A stretch of DNA of 6,882 nt from Bacteroidales bacterium (GTDB taxonomy: Bacteria > Bacteroidota > Bacteroidia > Bacteroidales > UBA7960). Below the pieces are notes generated by a model. The model was not told the DNA's origin and did no database searches. It saw only the letters and a list, made by a program, of their open reading frames with translations. Both the position numbers and the translations under genes were made by a program. Location of the stretch: NCBI GenBank assembly GCA_007130545.1, contig SLSG01000300.1, forward strand, positions 1-6,882, read 5' to 3'. Of this stretch, positions 1 to 6,328 are shown in pieces; position 1 is the stretch's first letter; every line of letters starts with the position of its first letter.

Positions 1-512
1 TTTTGCTCCTCGATCTCCCTGGTCCTGGCCTTTACCAACTTCTCCAGTTCGTGTGTTTTTTGCACAAGCTTCTTATATGGGACACTTTCACCCACATCCT
101 GGATGCTGTCGGGCTGTGACCAATGGGCGTGCACAAGCTTCCATCCGTCGTCCCATTGCTTCATGACGGCAGTGGTCCGGTTGTCCATCGTATCCACCAC
201 ATGCCCCCTGCTCAGGAACTGCAGGTCCATGACCATCATGATCAGGGCCACATCTTCCGTGACCTCAAATACCTCCGTGGTCTTGACCTGGTAAGAGATC
301 ATGTCTGGTGCCTGTTCAAATTCCCTTTTGAACAGCCTTAAGCTGCTTTCCTTGTCGAAACTGGTTTCATCGATGCCTGTCCCGTACATGGCAAACCCTT
401 CTGAAAAGACCGAGGTCATCTTTGCCCAGTCACGTCCGGTATAGGCATCAAAATAAGTCTGGTAGGCATCGAGTACCTGTTTTCTTTTTTTTGGGTCGGA
501 AATTACTATCAT
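1..512 (-). CDS. NTF2/SnoaL-like domain protein with C-terminal coiled coil, partial (N-terminal 170 residues)
   Basis: The frame opens at ATG 512-510 (MIVISDPKKRKQ...) and stays open to the window edge. An in-frame TGA at 536-534 lies upstream with no ATG between, which fixes the start. Residues about 10-134 look like an NTF2/SnoaL-like cone-shaped domain: a first helix (QVLDAYQTYFDAYTGRDW), a middle region with alternating strands (SYQVKTTEVFEV, VALIMMVMDLQF), and a closing strand with the typical WDDGWKLVHAHWS. Residues 149-170 become a charged heptad helix (KLVQKTHELEKLVKARTREIEEQ). This is the linker type that precedes histidine kinase, cyclase or similar output domains in signalling proteins. 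I infer a cytoplasmic sensor whose NTF2-like domain binds a ligand. The output domain lies outside the window, so its class is unknown. No signal peptide is visible. It starts 79 bp after the CpeT-like gene, with no clear promoter or terminator between, so co-transcription is possible. Confidence 0.8.
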   Translation of the reverse strand, partial: MIVISDPKKRKQVLDAYQTYFDAYTGRDWAKMTSVFSEGFAMYGTGIDETSFDKESSLRLFKREFEQAPDMISYQVKTTEVFEVTEDVALIMMVMDLQFLSRGHVVDTMDNRTTAVMKQWDDGWKLVHAHWSQPDSIQDVGESVPYKKLVQKTHELEKLVKARTREIEEQ

Positions 513-591
513 ATCATACTGCTGTTTTATTGGTCAGTTGGAGAGATTCTTTTTCATCCGGTAAGAATCCTTCTTATACAGCGAAAATCTT

Positions 592-1293
592 TCACTGAAA
601 TTTACGGATGCGATTAAATACATATCCCCCCTGCCTGGCCCCCCAGACCACATTGCCAGCGGCGTCGTATCCGCGATCCCACGACACCATCTTCCCCGGT
701 GTAATCACTGTCTGCGAGCTTGTATAGACAGCGCCGCGCTGCACGCTGCTGCATGTTCCTTCACCGGTCTTCCCGCTAAAACGTTTCCTGCCCTGTCTGC
801 GAAGTACCACCTCACAACCCTCCAAAAGGGTAAGCTCGTCCTTTTCAAGGGCATCGAACGCTTCCGGCGTTTCCCATTTCCCAGACCAGGCTTCATCGTC
901 GGGCAGCAGGTAAATGGCACTCACGAACCTGCCATCCCCCCGGTGATAAACATGGTATATCCTTTGCCGGTAAGGACTTTCCAGGCTTTCAAATCTGGCC
1001 TGCTCCACGTAAAGATAATGCCCCCTATCCGTCCAGATGGGAACCTGTATCAGGGAAATATTCAAATAGGCGCTGTCTGACCGGGCCTGTTCGGCAGAAT
1101 TGAATGTGCCCTGCATCATTGAGAACAGCCTATTGAGGTCGGCCTCCGCCCTTTGCTGAATCGTAGCAGTGGTTCGACACCCACCTGCCATCAGCAGCGC
1201 AGCGGACACGAATAAAAACAACCTCCGTCCCGATTTAATAGCAGGGGCTGTTTTTATTAATGTGCATGAGGAGTCTGTGCCGTTTTTTGCCAT
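592..1293 (-). CDS. CpcT/CpeT-family protein (phycobilin lyase-like), putative lipoprotein
   Basis: The 233-residue protein carries the CpcT/CpeT signature nearly end to end (numbered from ATG 1293): MMQGTFNSAEQA near 59-70, PIWTDRG at 85-91, YVEQA at 95-99, PYRQR at 107-111, Cys160 in EGCEV, SGKTGEGTC ending at Cys181, SWDRGYD at 204-210 and VWGARQGGYVF at 216-226. In cyanobacteria this family attaches phycobilins to a phycobiliprotein cysteine. Members in non-photosynthetic bacteria have no established role, so lyase activity is not claimed. The N-terminus has an unusually long polar stretch, then RRLFLFVSAALLMAGGC. This resembles a lipoprotein signal, with Cys39 the likely lipidated residue, although the -3 position is Ala rather than Leu. 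The protein is probably periplasmic or outer-membrane anchored. ATG 1293 is preferred: an in-frame GTG at 1308 would add only five residues, and AAGGTGG lies about 11 nt before the ATG. The promoter is probably at 1442-1449. The stop is TGA 594-592. Confidence 0.85.
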   Translation of the reverse strand: MAKNGTDSSCTLIKTAPAIKSGRRLFLFVSAALLMAGGCRTTATIQQRAEADLNRLFSMMQGTFNSAEQARSDSAYLNISLIQVPIWTDRGHYLYVEQARFESLESPYRQRIYHVYHRGDGRFVSAIYLLPDDEAWSGKWETPEAFDALEKDELTLLEGCEVVLRRQGRKRFSGKTGEGTCSSVQRGAVYTSSQTVITPGKMVSWDRGYDAAGNVVWGARQGGYVFNRIRKFQ

Positions 1294-1409
1294 TGTAATT
1301 ATACCCACCTTGTATGCCTATGGGCAACCACGTTGAATGCATATGGGCGCGCGCGTACCACGCTTCTGTGGGCGTGTCGATACATGCAAGGAAAAATAGG
1401 AAATATCCG

Positions 1410-1440
1410 CCTGCCGGAAAATTTCGGGTACACCGGCAGG
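1410..1440. other. 8-bp inverted repeat at the predicted transcription start of the CpeT-like gene
   Basis: CCTGCCGG (1410-1417) and CCGGCAGG (1433-1440) are perfect inverted copies separated by 15 nt. The spacer contains a smaller imperfect palindrome around AAATTT. On the minus strand the repeat begins 1-2 bases after the -7 box (1449-1442), so it spans the expected transcription start. It could form a hairpin at the extreme 5' end of the mRNA, which would stabilise or regulate it, or it could be a protein operator. No U-run follows, so it is not an intrinsic terminator. Confidence 0.5.
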
Positions 1441-1441
1441 G

Positions 1442-1467
1442 CAAATATAACTATAATGGGAAACAAA
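1442..1467 (-). promoter_or_regulatory. Bacteroidota-type promoter for the CpeT-like gene
   Basis: The minus strand has an exact -7 match, TATATTTG (1449-1442), to the phylum consensus TAnnTTTG. The nearest TTTG upstream (1467-1464) leaves a 14-nt spacer, shorter than the usual 17-20, so the -33 element is weak or absent. Transcription would start near 1435 and give a leader of about 140 nt before ATG 1293. Confidence 0.55.
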
Positions 1468-1496
1468 AAACGGGAGGCAAAAAAAAATGCCTCCCG
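1465..1496 (-). terminator. Rho-independent terminator of the S9 peptidase gene
   Basis: On the minus strand, CGGGAGGCA (1496-1488) pairs perfectly with TGCCTCCCG (1479-1471), a 9-bp GC-rich stem with an 8-nt T-only loop. It is followed at once by TTTTTT (1470-1465), then GTTT. It begins 28 nt after the peptidase stop codon. In the plus direction the hairpin is followed by TCGACTTT, which is not a U-tract, so it works for the minus strand only. Confidence 0.9.
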
Positions 1497-1524
1497 TCGA
1501 CTTTATTGCCCTTTAAAGATGTAA

Positions 1525-3948
1525 TTACCGGTCTTTGTTTTTAACATACCTGTCGAACCAATTCAGCCATTCGTAATGCATGTGCAATACGGATTCCCGG
1601 GCGCGGTAACCATGGCTTTCGTGCGGCAGCATAACCAGGCGGGTGGTGGCACCGTGTCCGCGCAGGGCATCGTAATAGCGCTCGCTCTGCATCGGAAAGG
1701 TCCCGGAATTGTTGTCGTCCGCCCCGTGAATGATCAGCATGGGGGTTTTCATCTGGTGTGCAAAGGAAAATGGAGACATGGTGTGGTAAACCTCCGGGGC
1801 CTGCCAGTAGGTGCGTTCCTCTGCCTGAAAGCCGAAAGGCGTCAGGGAGCGGTTGTAGGCTCCGCTGCGCGCCACTCCTGCAGCGAATGCGTCGCTATGA
1901 GAAAGCAGGTTTGCGGTCATGAATGCCCCATAGGAATGACCAGAGACGCCTACCCGGTCGGGATCGGTCACCCCCATTTCAACCAGTTTGTCGATTGCTG
2001 CCTGGCCGTTGGCCACCAGTTGGTCCACAAAGGTGTCATTGGGTTCTTCATCCCCTTCTCCCACAATGGGGAAGCTGGCATTGTCCAGTACGGCATATCC
2101 CTGGGTGACCAGGATTACCGGTGAGGTGACCCCGATGCGGGTATAGGTATAGGGCGAACCGCTCACCTGTCCGGCTGCATCGGCGCTCTTGAACTCCCTG
2201 GGATAAGCCCAAAGGATCGTGGGCAGTGGATCGTCCACGCCAATGCGGTAGCCTTCGGGCAGGTAGAGTGTGCCGGACAATGGCACACCGTCATTGCGCT
2301 CATAATGAACCATTTCCTTGTACACATTCCGCAATTGCGGGAACGGGTCGGGCAATTCAGTAATCTGTGTCAGCCGGTTCCGACGCATGTCGCGAAGGAA
2401 AAAATTGGGGTGCACCTCATTGGATTCCCTGCGGGTGATGACCAGCTGACGGTCGGCATCGATCAACCGGACCGGGGTTTCGAAGTAGGGCGCTTCGCTT
2501 CTCCAAAGACGTGTAGTCTCCCCGCTTCTGATATCGAACTCATCCACGAACGGACGGTCACCTTCCGGAGATGCACCGGGTCCGGCCAGGTAAAGCTTGC
2601 GGCCGCGGCGGTCAAACTGCAGTACCCCGCGTCCGTATTCATTCGTAGTGAACTGGAAGCTGCCCGGATTGTTGTAGCGGTCTTCCGTACTCCTTTCAAA
2701 CAGCAGCCTGGGCTCCGATCCTGGATCAGACGGGTTGAATATGTACATCCTGCCAAGGCGGGTGGCACGCCAGGATTCTGAAACAAGCGCAAAGTCATCT
2801 TTTCCCCAACTGATGCCTCCGTAACGCAATGCCAACTTAAAGCCGGCAACGGGATCCCCGGTGAACGGAGCCTGCAGGGAAAAGATCTGTTCACGGTATT
2901 CCGCCTCCACTGCCGGATCCCCGCCATCAAGTGCTTCCACCCAGTATAGGGTTGCCGGTGCATCGGCACGCCAGGTAAAACTTCTGGGTCCGGTGCGGGT
3001 GGCGCCAAACCCCTGCGGAAGGTCATCGGTCAATGGGACCTCTGCCAGCAGCCTGACAGTGTTCCCGTTCATGTCGAGCAGCTCAACCCGCTGGGGGAAG
3101 CGGCTGAAAGGAACGATATAGGAATAGGGCTTCTCTATGCGGGTGACCAGCAGGTAGTTCCCGTCGGGGGAATCGTTGTATGACCAGATTACTCCGGGCC
3201 GTCCCAGGTTGCGGCTGTTGCCGTCCAGGTCGATCTTTACCAGCTGGCTGGTTACATAATAATCAAAGATTTCCTCGTCATAGCGGTCACTGATCAGGTC
3301 CTGGAAGGTGCGCACGGCTGCCCTTCTGCCCAGGCTTTCCTGCATGACCGGTCCCGAAGCGACCCTGGGTCGGGTGGGGGCGGGTCCCCTGTTTTCGGGA
3401 ACAGCAGAATAAATTATTGTTTTATTGTCGGATAGCCAGGTGTATGCCGTACCCAGGACGTCGTTGACCACGGGTCCTGTCAGGCGTTTGGCGCTGGCGC
3501 TTGCCACATCCACCACCCAGAGCTCGATCCCGTTGTCGGTGGTGTGGTTGAAAGCAATCTTGCTTCCGTCGGCCGTCCAGCGGGTGTTTCTGATCCGTGG
3601 ATTGTCAGGCATGCCGCTGACCTGACGGAGATTGGTGCCGTCGATGTTCATCAGGCTGAGCCCTGTGCCAAAGCCTGCCCGGCTTGGTCCGTTGGTGCGC
3701 GGATCGAAACGGATGCCGCCGAGTCGCAGTTCTTCCATGGCCAGCTCATCGATGGATGGAAGCTCCGGACTTTCGGTGAGCAGGATCACCTGGTTATCCG
3801 GACTGATGCTGATGGAGGGTGTCGAAGGGGCATCGACCAGGTCGATGATCTCCTGGGGTGGCAGCTGGTAACCCGAAGGGGTTTGGGCGATGCCCGAAAA
3901 AACCCAGAAAACGGCCACGAGCAAAAAGGACGAAATTTTCATGTGCAT
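1525..3948 (-). CDS. Secreted S9 family serine peptidase (prolyl oligopeptidase superfamily, glutamyl endopeptidase/S9D-like)
   Basis: An 807-residue exported peptidase. Residues 3-21 form a signal peptide (MKISSFLLVAVFWVFSGIA, likely cut before QT). Residues about 40-530 are a WD/PD40-like beta-propeller with repeated strands such as SISPDNQVILL, RWTADGSKIAF and FTWRADAPATLYW. The alpha/beta-hydrolase catalytic domain runs from about 547 to 807. The triad is complete: Ser672 in GHSYGAFM, Asp744 in HGADDNNSG and His779 in HESHGY. The GHSYGAFMTANLL context and the long propeller resemble the plant chloroplast glutamyl endopeptidase group (S9D) more than DPP-IV or prolyl oligopeptidase. The Glu preference is inferred from that resemblance only. 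It probably trims peptides in the periplasm, since no type IX secretion C-terminal domain is present. ATG 3948 and ATG 3942 are both possible starts, and 3942 gives the cleaner signal peptide. The 113-bp gap behind it (3949-4061) holds only imperfect promoter motifs, for example TATTCTTG and TATTTTGG near 3981-3995. A strong terminator follows. Confidence 0.93.
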   Translation of the reverse strand: MHMKISSFLLVAVFWVFSGIAQTPSGYQLPPQEIIDLVDAPSTPSISISPDNQVILLTESPELPSIDELAMEELRLGGIRFDPRTNGPSRAGFGTGLSLMNIDGTNLRQVSGMPDNPRIRNTRWTADGSKIAFNHTTDNGIELWVVDVASASAKRLTGPVVNDVLGTAYTWLSDNKTIIYSAVPENRGPAPTRPRVASGPVMQESLGRRAAVRTFQDLISDRYDEEIFDYYVTSQLVKIDLDGNSRNLGRPGVIWSYNDSPDGNYLLVTRIEKPYSYIVPFSRFPQRVELLDMNGNTVRLLAEVPLTDDLPQGFGATRTGPRSFTWRADAPATLYWVEALDGGDPAVEAEYREQIFSLQAPFTGDPVAGFKLALRYGGISWGKDDFALVSESWRATRLGRMYIFNPSDPGSEPRLLFERSTEDRYNNPGSFQFTTNEYGRGVLQFDRRGRKLYLAGPGASPEGDRPFVDEFDIRSGETTRLWRSEAPYFETPVRLIDADRQLVITRRESNEVHPNFFLRDMRRNRLTQITELPDPFPQLRNVYKEMVHYERNDGVPLSGTLYLPEGYRIGVDDPLPTILWAYPREFKSADAAGQVSGSPYTYTRIGVTSPVILVTQGYAVLDNASFPIVGEGDEEPNDTFVDQLVANGQAAIDKLVEMGVTDPDRVGVSGHSYGAFMTANLLSHSDAFAAGVARSGAYNRSLTPFGFQAEERTYWQAPEVYHTMSPFSFAHQMKTPMLIIHGADDNNSGTFPMQSERYYDALRGHGATTRLVMLPHESHGYRARESVLHMHYEWLNWFDRYVKNKDR

Positions 3949-4061
3949 AATGATATGGTTTAGAATGGTTGGTTATATAACCTGCCAAAATAGCAAGAAT
4001 AGCCGATTTGAAAAGCATGTTTTTGGAAAATTTAACTTTCGTTGTCAAAATTGCTGGTAGA

Positions 4062-4853
4062 CTACCTTCCCCGCTTGAACAGCGGCTTGAGCAGCCATAT
4101 CCATCCGACGCTGACAAAAAACGGAATAATGCTGCCCCATGCCAGTCCGATTACCGGGAAAAGCAGTCCGCTTAAGTACCCGTAAATCACGATATTGGTC
4201 GAGGCCAGCAGCATGATCTTTCCGGTGGCCCGTGCGAAGCCCGGTCCGGCAGAGAGGCTCAGGATGACCATCGAGGACAGCATCACGGCGGGGAAGGTGG
4301 AAAATATGCCGGTCCAGAATGCCGAGCCGGTGCGTGCCACCAGCACAGCCGTACCGACCACGCTTCCTGCGAACAGGGCGCGCAGTAATGCCTGCATTAT
4401 CGTGTATTTTTTGCCGGTCTTGCCCATGGATGGGATGTTTAAAACCTTCTCCGCCAGCAAATAGGTGGTGACCGCCACCAGGAAATATACCAGGGTCCAG
4501 CCGATGCGTCCGACTTCCTGAAATAGAGAGGAGAGAAGCACCAGGACCAGCCATGCAGCCAGGGAGCCGGCGACCGCTTTCCCTAAGCCTTTGGGCACCA
4601 AGGCAATGAACGTAAACAGGAAAATGGTGGACAGGCTCATGCCCAATGGCACGGTGGTTGTGGCTTCTGCTGCGAAATCCGCCCCCTGGGTGATGCCGAT
4701 AAAAAGCAGGGAGACCAGGATGGTGGAAGGCATATTGCTGATCATGCCCCCAAGTTTGGATCCCAGGCGCTCGGAAAGCAGTGTGGCTGCACTGATCCAT
4801 AGTCCGGCAATCACCATCGAAAGGACCAGTTGCTGGATAAATAAGTAGGACAT
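4062..4853 (-). CDS. Nine-helix integral membrane protein with internal inverted-topology repeat, function unknown
   Basis: 263 residues, very hydrophobic. I see nine likely membrane helices, near 5-26, 36-57, 73-87, 93-111, 118-134, 152-172, 179-202, 213-231 and 235-255. The halves are diverged repeats: residues 36-62 (GGMISNMPSTILVSLLFIG and on to DFAA) align with 182-208 (GIFSTFPAVMLSSMVILSL and on to GFAR). Pro42/Pro188, Gly57/Gly203 and Phe60/Phe206 match. Lys/Arg-rich loops (27-33, 87-92, 135-158, 207-212, 256-263) alternate with poorly charged ones, which predicts N-terminus outside and C-terminus inside. The G-x(5)-P and FP motifs recall small GlpM/DUF3147-type membrane proteins, but I cannot assign a family or substrate firmly. 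A transporter or channel is plausible by architecture only. The ATG at 4853 lies about 20 nt from a good -7 box. No convincing terminator follows, so read-through into the peptidase gene is possible. Confidence 0.8.
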   Translation of the reverse strand: MSYLFIQQLVLSMVIAGLWISAATLLSERLGSKLGGMISNMPSTILVSLLFIGITQGADFAAEATTTVPLGMSLSTIFLFTFIALVPKGLGKAVAGSLAAWLVLVLLSSLFQEVGRIGWTLVYFLVAVTTYLLAEKVLNIPSMGKTGKKYTIMQALLRALFAGSVVGTAVLVARTGSAFWTGIFSTFPAVMLSSMVILSLSAGPGFARATGKIMLLASTNIVIYGYLSGLLFPVIGLAWGSIIPFFVSVGWIWLLKPLFKRGR

Positions 4854-4873
4854 GGGGCCATAAATTGAACTTG

Positions 4874-4881
4874 CAAATATA
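4874..4881 (-). promoter_or_regulatory. -7 promoter element of the membrane protein gene
   Basis: The minus strand has TATATTTG (4881-4874), an exact match to TAnnTTTG, preceded by an A-run. No clear TTG lies at the expected -33 distance. Transcription would begin near 4867, giving a leader of about 14 nt before ATG 4853. The element is mirrored by the plus-strand candidate at 4905-4912. Confidence 0.6.
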
Positions 4882-4904
4882 TTTTTTTTATCTGAAGGAA
4901 ATGC

Positions 4905-4912
4905 TTATTTTG
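4905..4912 (+). promoter_or_regulatory. Candidate -7 element of the aminotransferase gene
   Basis: TTATTTTG differs from TAnnTTTG at one position and is followed by CAA, as is the divergent partner box. No -33 TTG is visible at the expected distance. If used, the leader to ATG 5017 would be about 100 nt and A/T-rich. This is the weaker of the two divergent promoter calls. Confidence 0.35.
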
Positions 4913-5016
4913 CAAAACGATTCCCTGATTCTTTTCATTATATAATGCATGCAAATAAGCAGAATATACATACAAATAAATATAAATATCCGACAAAAAT
5001 TAACCCATTATTCATC

Positions 5017-6327
5017 ATGAAAAACACCCCCATACCTTTTGACCTTGTAAAAAAGCAAATTGAACTGATGGGCCTGTCGAGTGTGGGGCGGGCATCCATA
5101 CGCGAGATTAAGCGGCTGGTAGACCATATTGAGGAGGAAACCGGGCTGAAATACGTGCGCATGGAGATGGGCATCCCAGGTCTGCCGCCGTCACAGATCG
5201 GGATAGAGGCCGAGATCGAGGCGCTGCATTCGGGCGTTGCGGCCATTTATCCGGATATTGACGGGATCGCCTCCCTGAAACGGGAGATCTCCCGCTTTGT
5301 GAAACTGTTCATGAACATTGACGTCCATCCAAGGGCCTGTGTGCCGACTGTGGGGAGCATGCAGGGCAGTTTCGCGGCTTTTCTGACCGTGACGCGCATG
5401 AATCCGGGAAAGGACAGCATCCTTTTCATCGACCCTGGTTTCCCGGTGCATAAGCAGCAATGCCGGGTGCAGGGTGTGCCGTTTGAAAGCTTCGATGTTT
5501 ACAATTACCGGGGGGAGAAGCTAAGGGAAAAGCTGGAGTCGCAACTGTCTAAAGGCAATATTGCCGGAATGCTTTATTCCAACCCGAACAACCCGTCCTG
5601 GATCTGCTTTACCGAAACCGAGCTGAAGATCATCGGAGAGCTGGCCAATAAATACAATGTGGTGGTGATGGAGGATCTGGCCTATTTTGGCATGGACTTC
5701 CGGCGTGATTGTTCCAAACCCGGGCTGCCTCCCTACCAGGTTTCGGTGGCCAATTACACGGATAACTACATTTTGCTGATCAGCAGCTCCAAGGCATTCA
5801 GCTACGCCGGACAGCGCATCGGGATGATGGTGATTTCAGACCATTTGTTCGAGACCCGGGCAGAGGGGCTTTGCAGGTATTACCAGTCGGATATGTTCGG
5901 CCGGGCCATGGTGTTTGGCACGATGTATGCTCTTAGTTCAGGTACGGCCCATTCCCCGCAATACGCCTTGGCAGCCATGCTGAAGGCGGCCAATGACGGG
6001 GAATTTGATTTTGTGGAGGTGGTCAGGGAATACGGACGCAAGGCCGCCATCATGAAAAAGCTGTTCCTGGACAACGGTTTCAAGCTGGTCTATGACAAGG
6101 ACGAGGACGAGCCGATCGCCGACGGGTTTTACTTCACGATCTCGTATCCGGGCTTTTCAGGCGAGGAGCTGATTGAGGAATTGGTATACTACGGCATCAG
6201 TGCCATTTCCCTGGCCATCACCGGCAGCGAGCGGCTGGAAGGTCTGCGGGCCTGTGTATCGCTGGTCAGCCGCGAGCAGTTCCCGGACCTTGAATACCGG
6301 TTGAAGAAATTTCGTGAGCACCATTAG
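5017..6327 (+). CDS. Class I/II pyridoxal-phosphate-dependent aminotransferase, substrate unknown
   Basis: A 436-residue cytosolic fold-type I PLP enzyme. Numbered from ATG 5017, the landmarks run in the usual order: YPDIDG with SLKREISRF (substrate/cofactor entry region), NPNNP at 189-193, Asp220 and Tyr223 in MEDLAYFGMD (pyridine N1 and O3' contacts), Lys259 in SSSKAFSYAGQRIG (the Schiff-base lysine), and Arg411 in GLRACVS, the likely substrate carboxylate-binding arginine. It therefore probably transaminates an amino acid. The usual NPxNPTG motif ends here as NPNNPSW. Nothing nearby indicates the pathway. An in-frame ATG at 4945 would add 24 residues rich in Asn, Lys and Tyr (MHANKQNIHTNKYKY...). 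Those come from A/T-rich leader DNA and look unlike the family's N-terminus, whereas the ATG at 5017 begins MKNTPIPFDLVKKQIE, so 5017 is preferred. It is transcribed divergently from the membrane protein gene. No terminator follows; the heptamer array starts one base after the TAG. Confidence 0.92.
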   Translation: MKNTPIPFDLVKKQIELMGLSSVGRASIREIKRLVDHIEEETGLKYVRMEMGIPGLPPSQIGIEAEIEALHSGVAAIYPDIDGIASLKREISRFVKLFMNIDVHPRACVPTVGSMQGSFAAFLTVTRMNPGKDSILFIDPGFPVHKQQCRVQGVPFESFDVYNYRGEKLREKLESQLSKGNIAGMLYSNPNNPSWICFTETELKIIGELANKYNVVVMEDLAYFGMDFRRDCSKPGLPPYQVSVANYTDNYILLISSSKAFSYAGQRIGMMVISDHLFETRAEGLCRYYQSDMFGRAMVFGTMYALSSGTAHSPQYALAAMLKAANDGEFDFVEVVREYGRKAAIMKKLFLDNGFKLVYDKDEDEPIADGFYFTISYPGFSGEELIEELVYYGISAISLAITGSERLEGLRACVSLVSREQFPDLEYRLKKFREHH

Positions 6328-6328
6328 G

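Noticed and set aside
562..576. TAAGAA/TTCTTA hairpin after the CpeT-like gene as a terminator
   Set aside because: The stem is only 6 bp and A/T-rich, with no T-run following on the minus strand.
1576..2124. 182-residue plus-strand frame antisense to the peptidase catalytic domain
   Set aside because: The opposite strand encodes the conserved catalytic motifs here, and the antisense product shows no recognisable domain.
2463..3026. 187-residue minus-strand frame inside the peptidase gene
   Set aside because: It is an out-of-frame reading of the propeller region with Pro/Arg/Ser-rich, featureless composition. The peptidase frame is intact through it.
4056..4066. GGTAG/CTACC palindrome at the stop codon of the membrane protein gene as a terminator
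   Set aside because: The one-base centre cannot form a normal loop, and no U-tract follows.
4045..4800. 251-residue minus-strand frame overlapping the membrane protein
   Set aside because: It is a shifted frame of a GC-rich gene, giving a His/Arg/Gly-rich product with no family features. The other frame gives a coherent nine-helix protein with a promoter at the right place.
4945..5016. 24-residue N-terminal extension of the aminotransferase
   Set aside because: The DNA is A/T-rich leader-like sequence and the residues do not resemble the family's N-terminus. ATG 5017 fits better.
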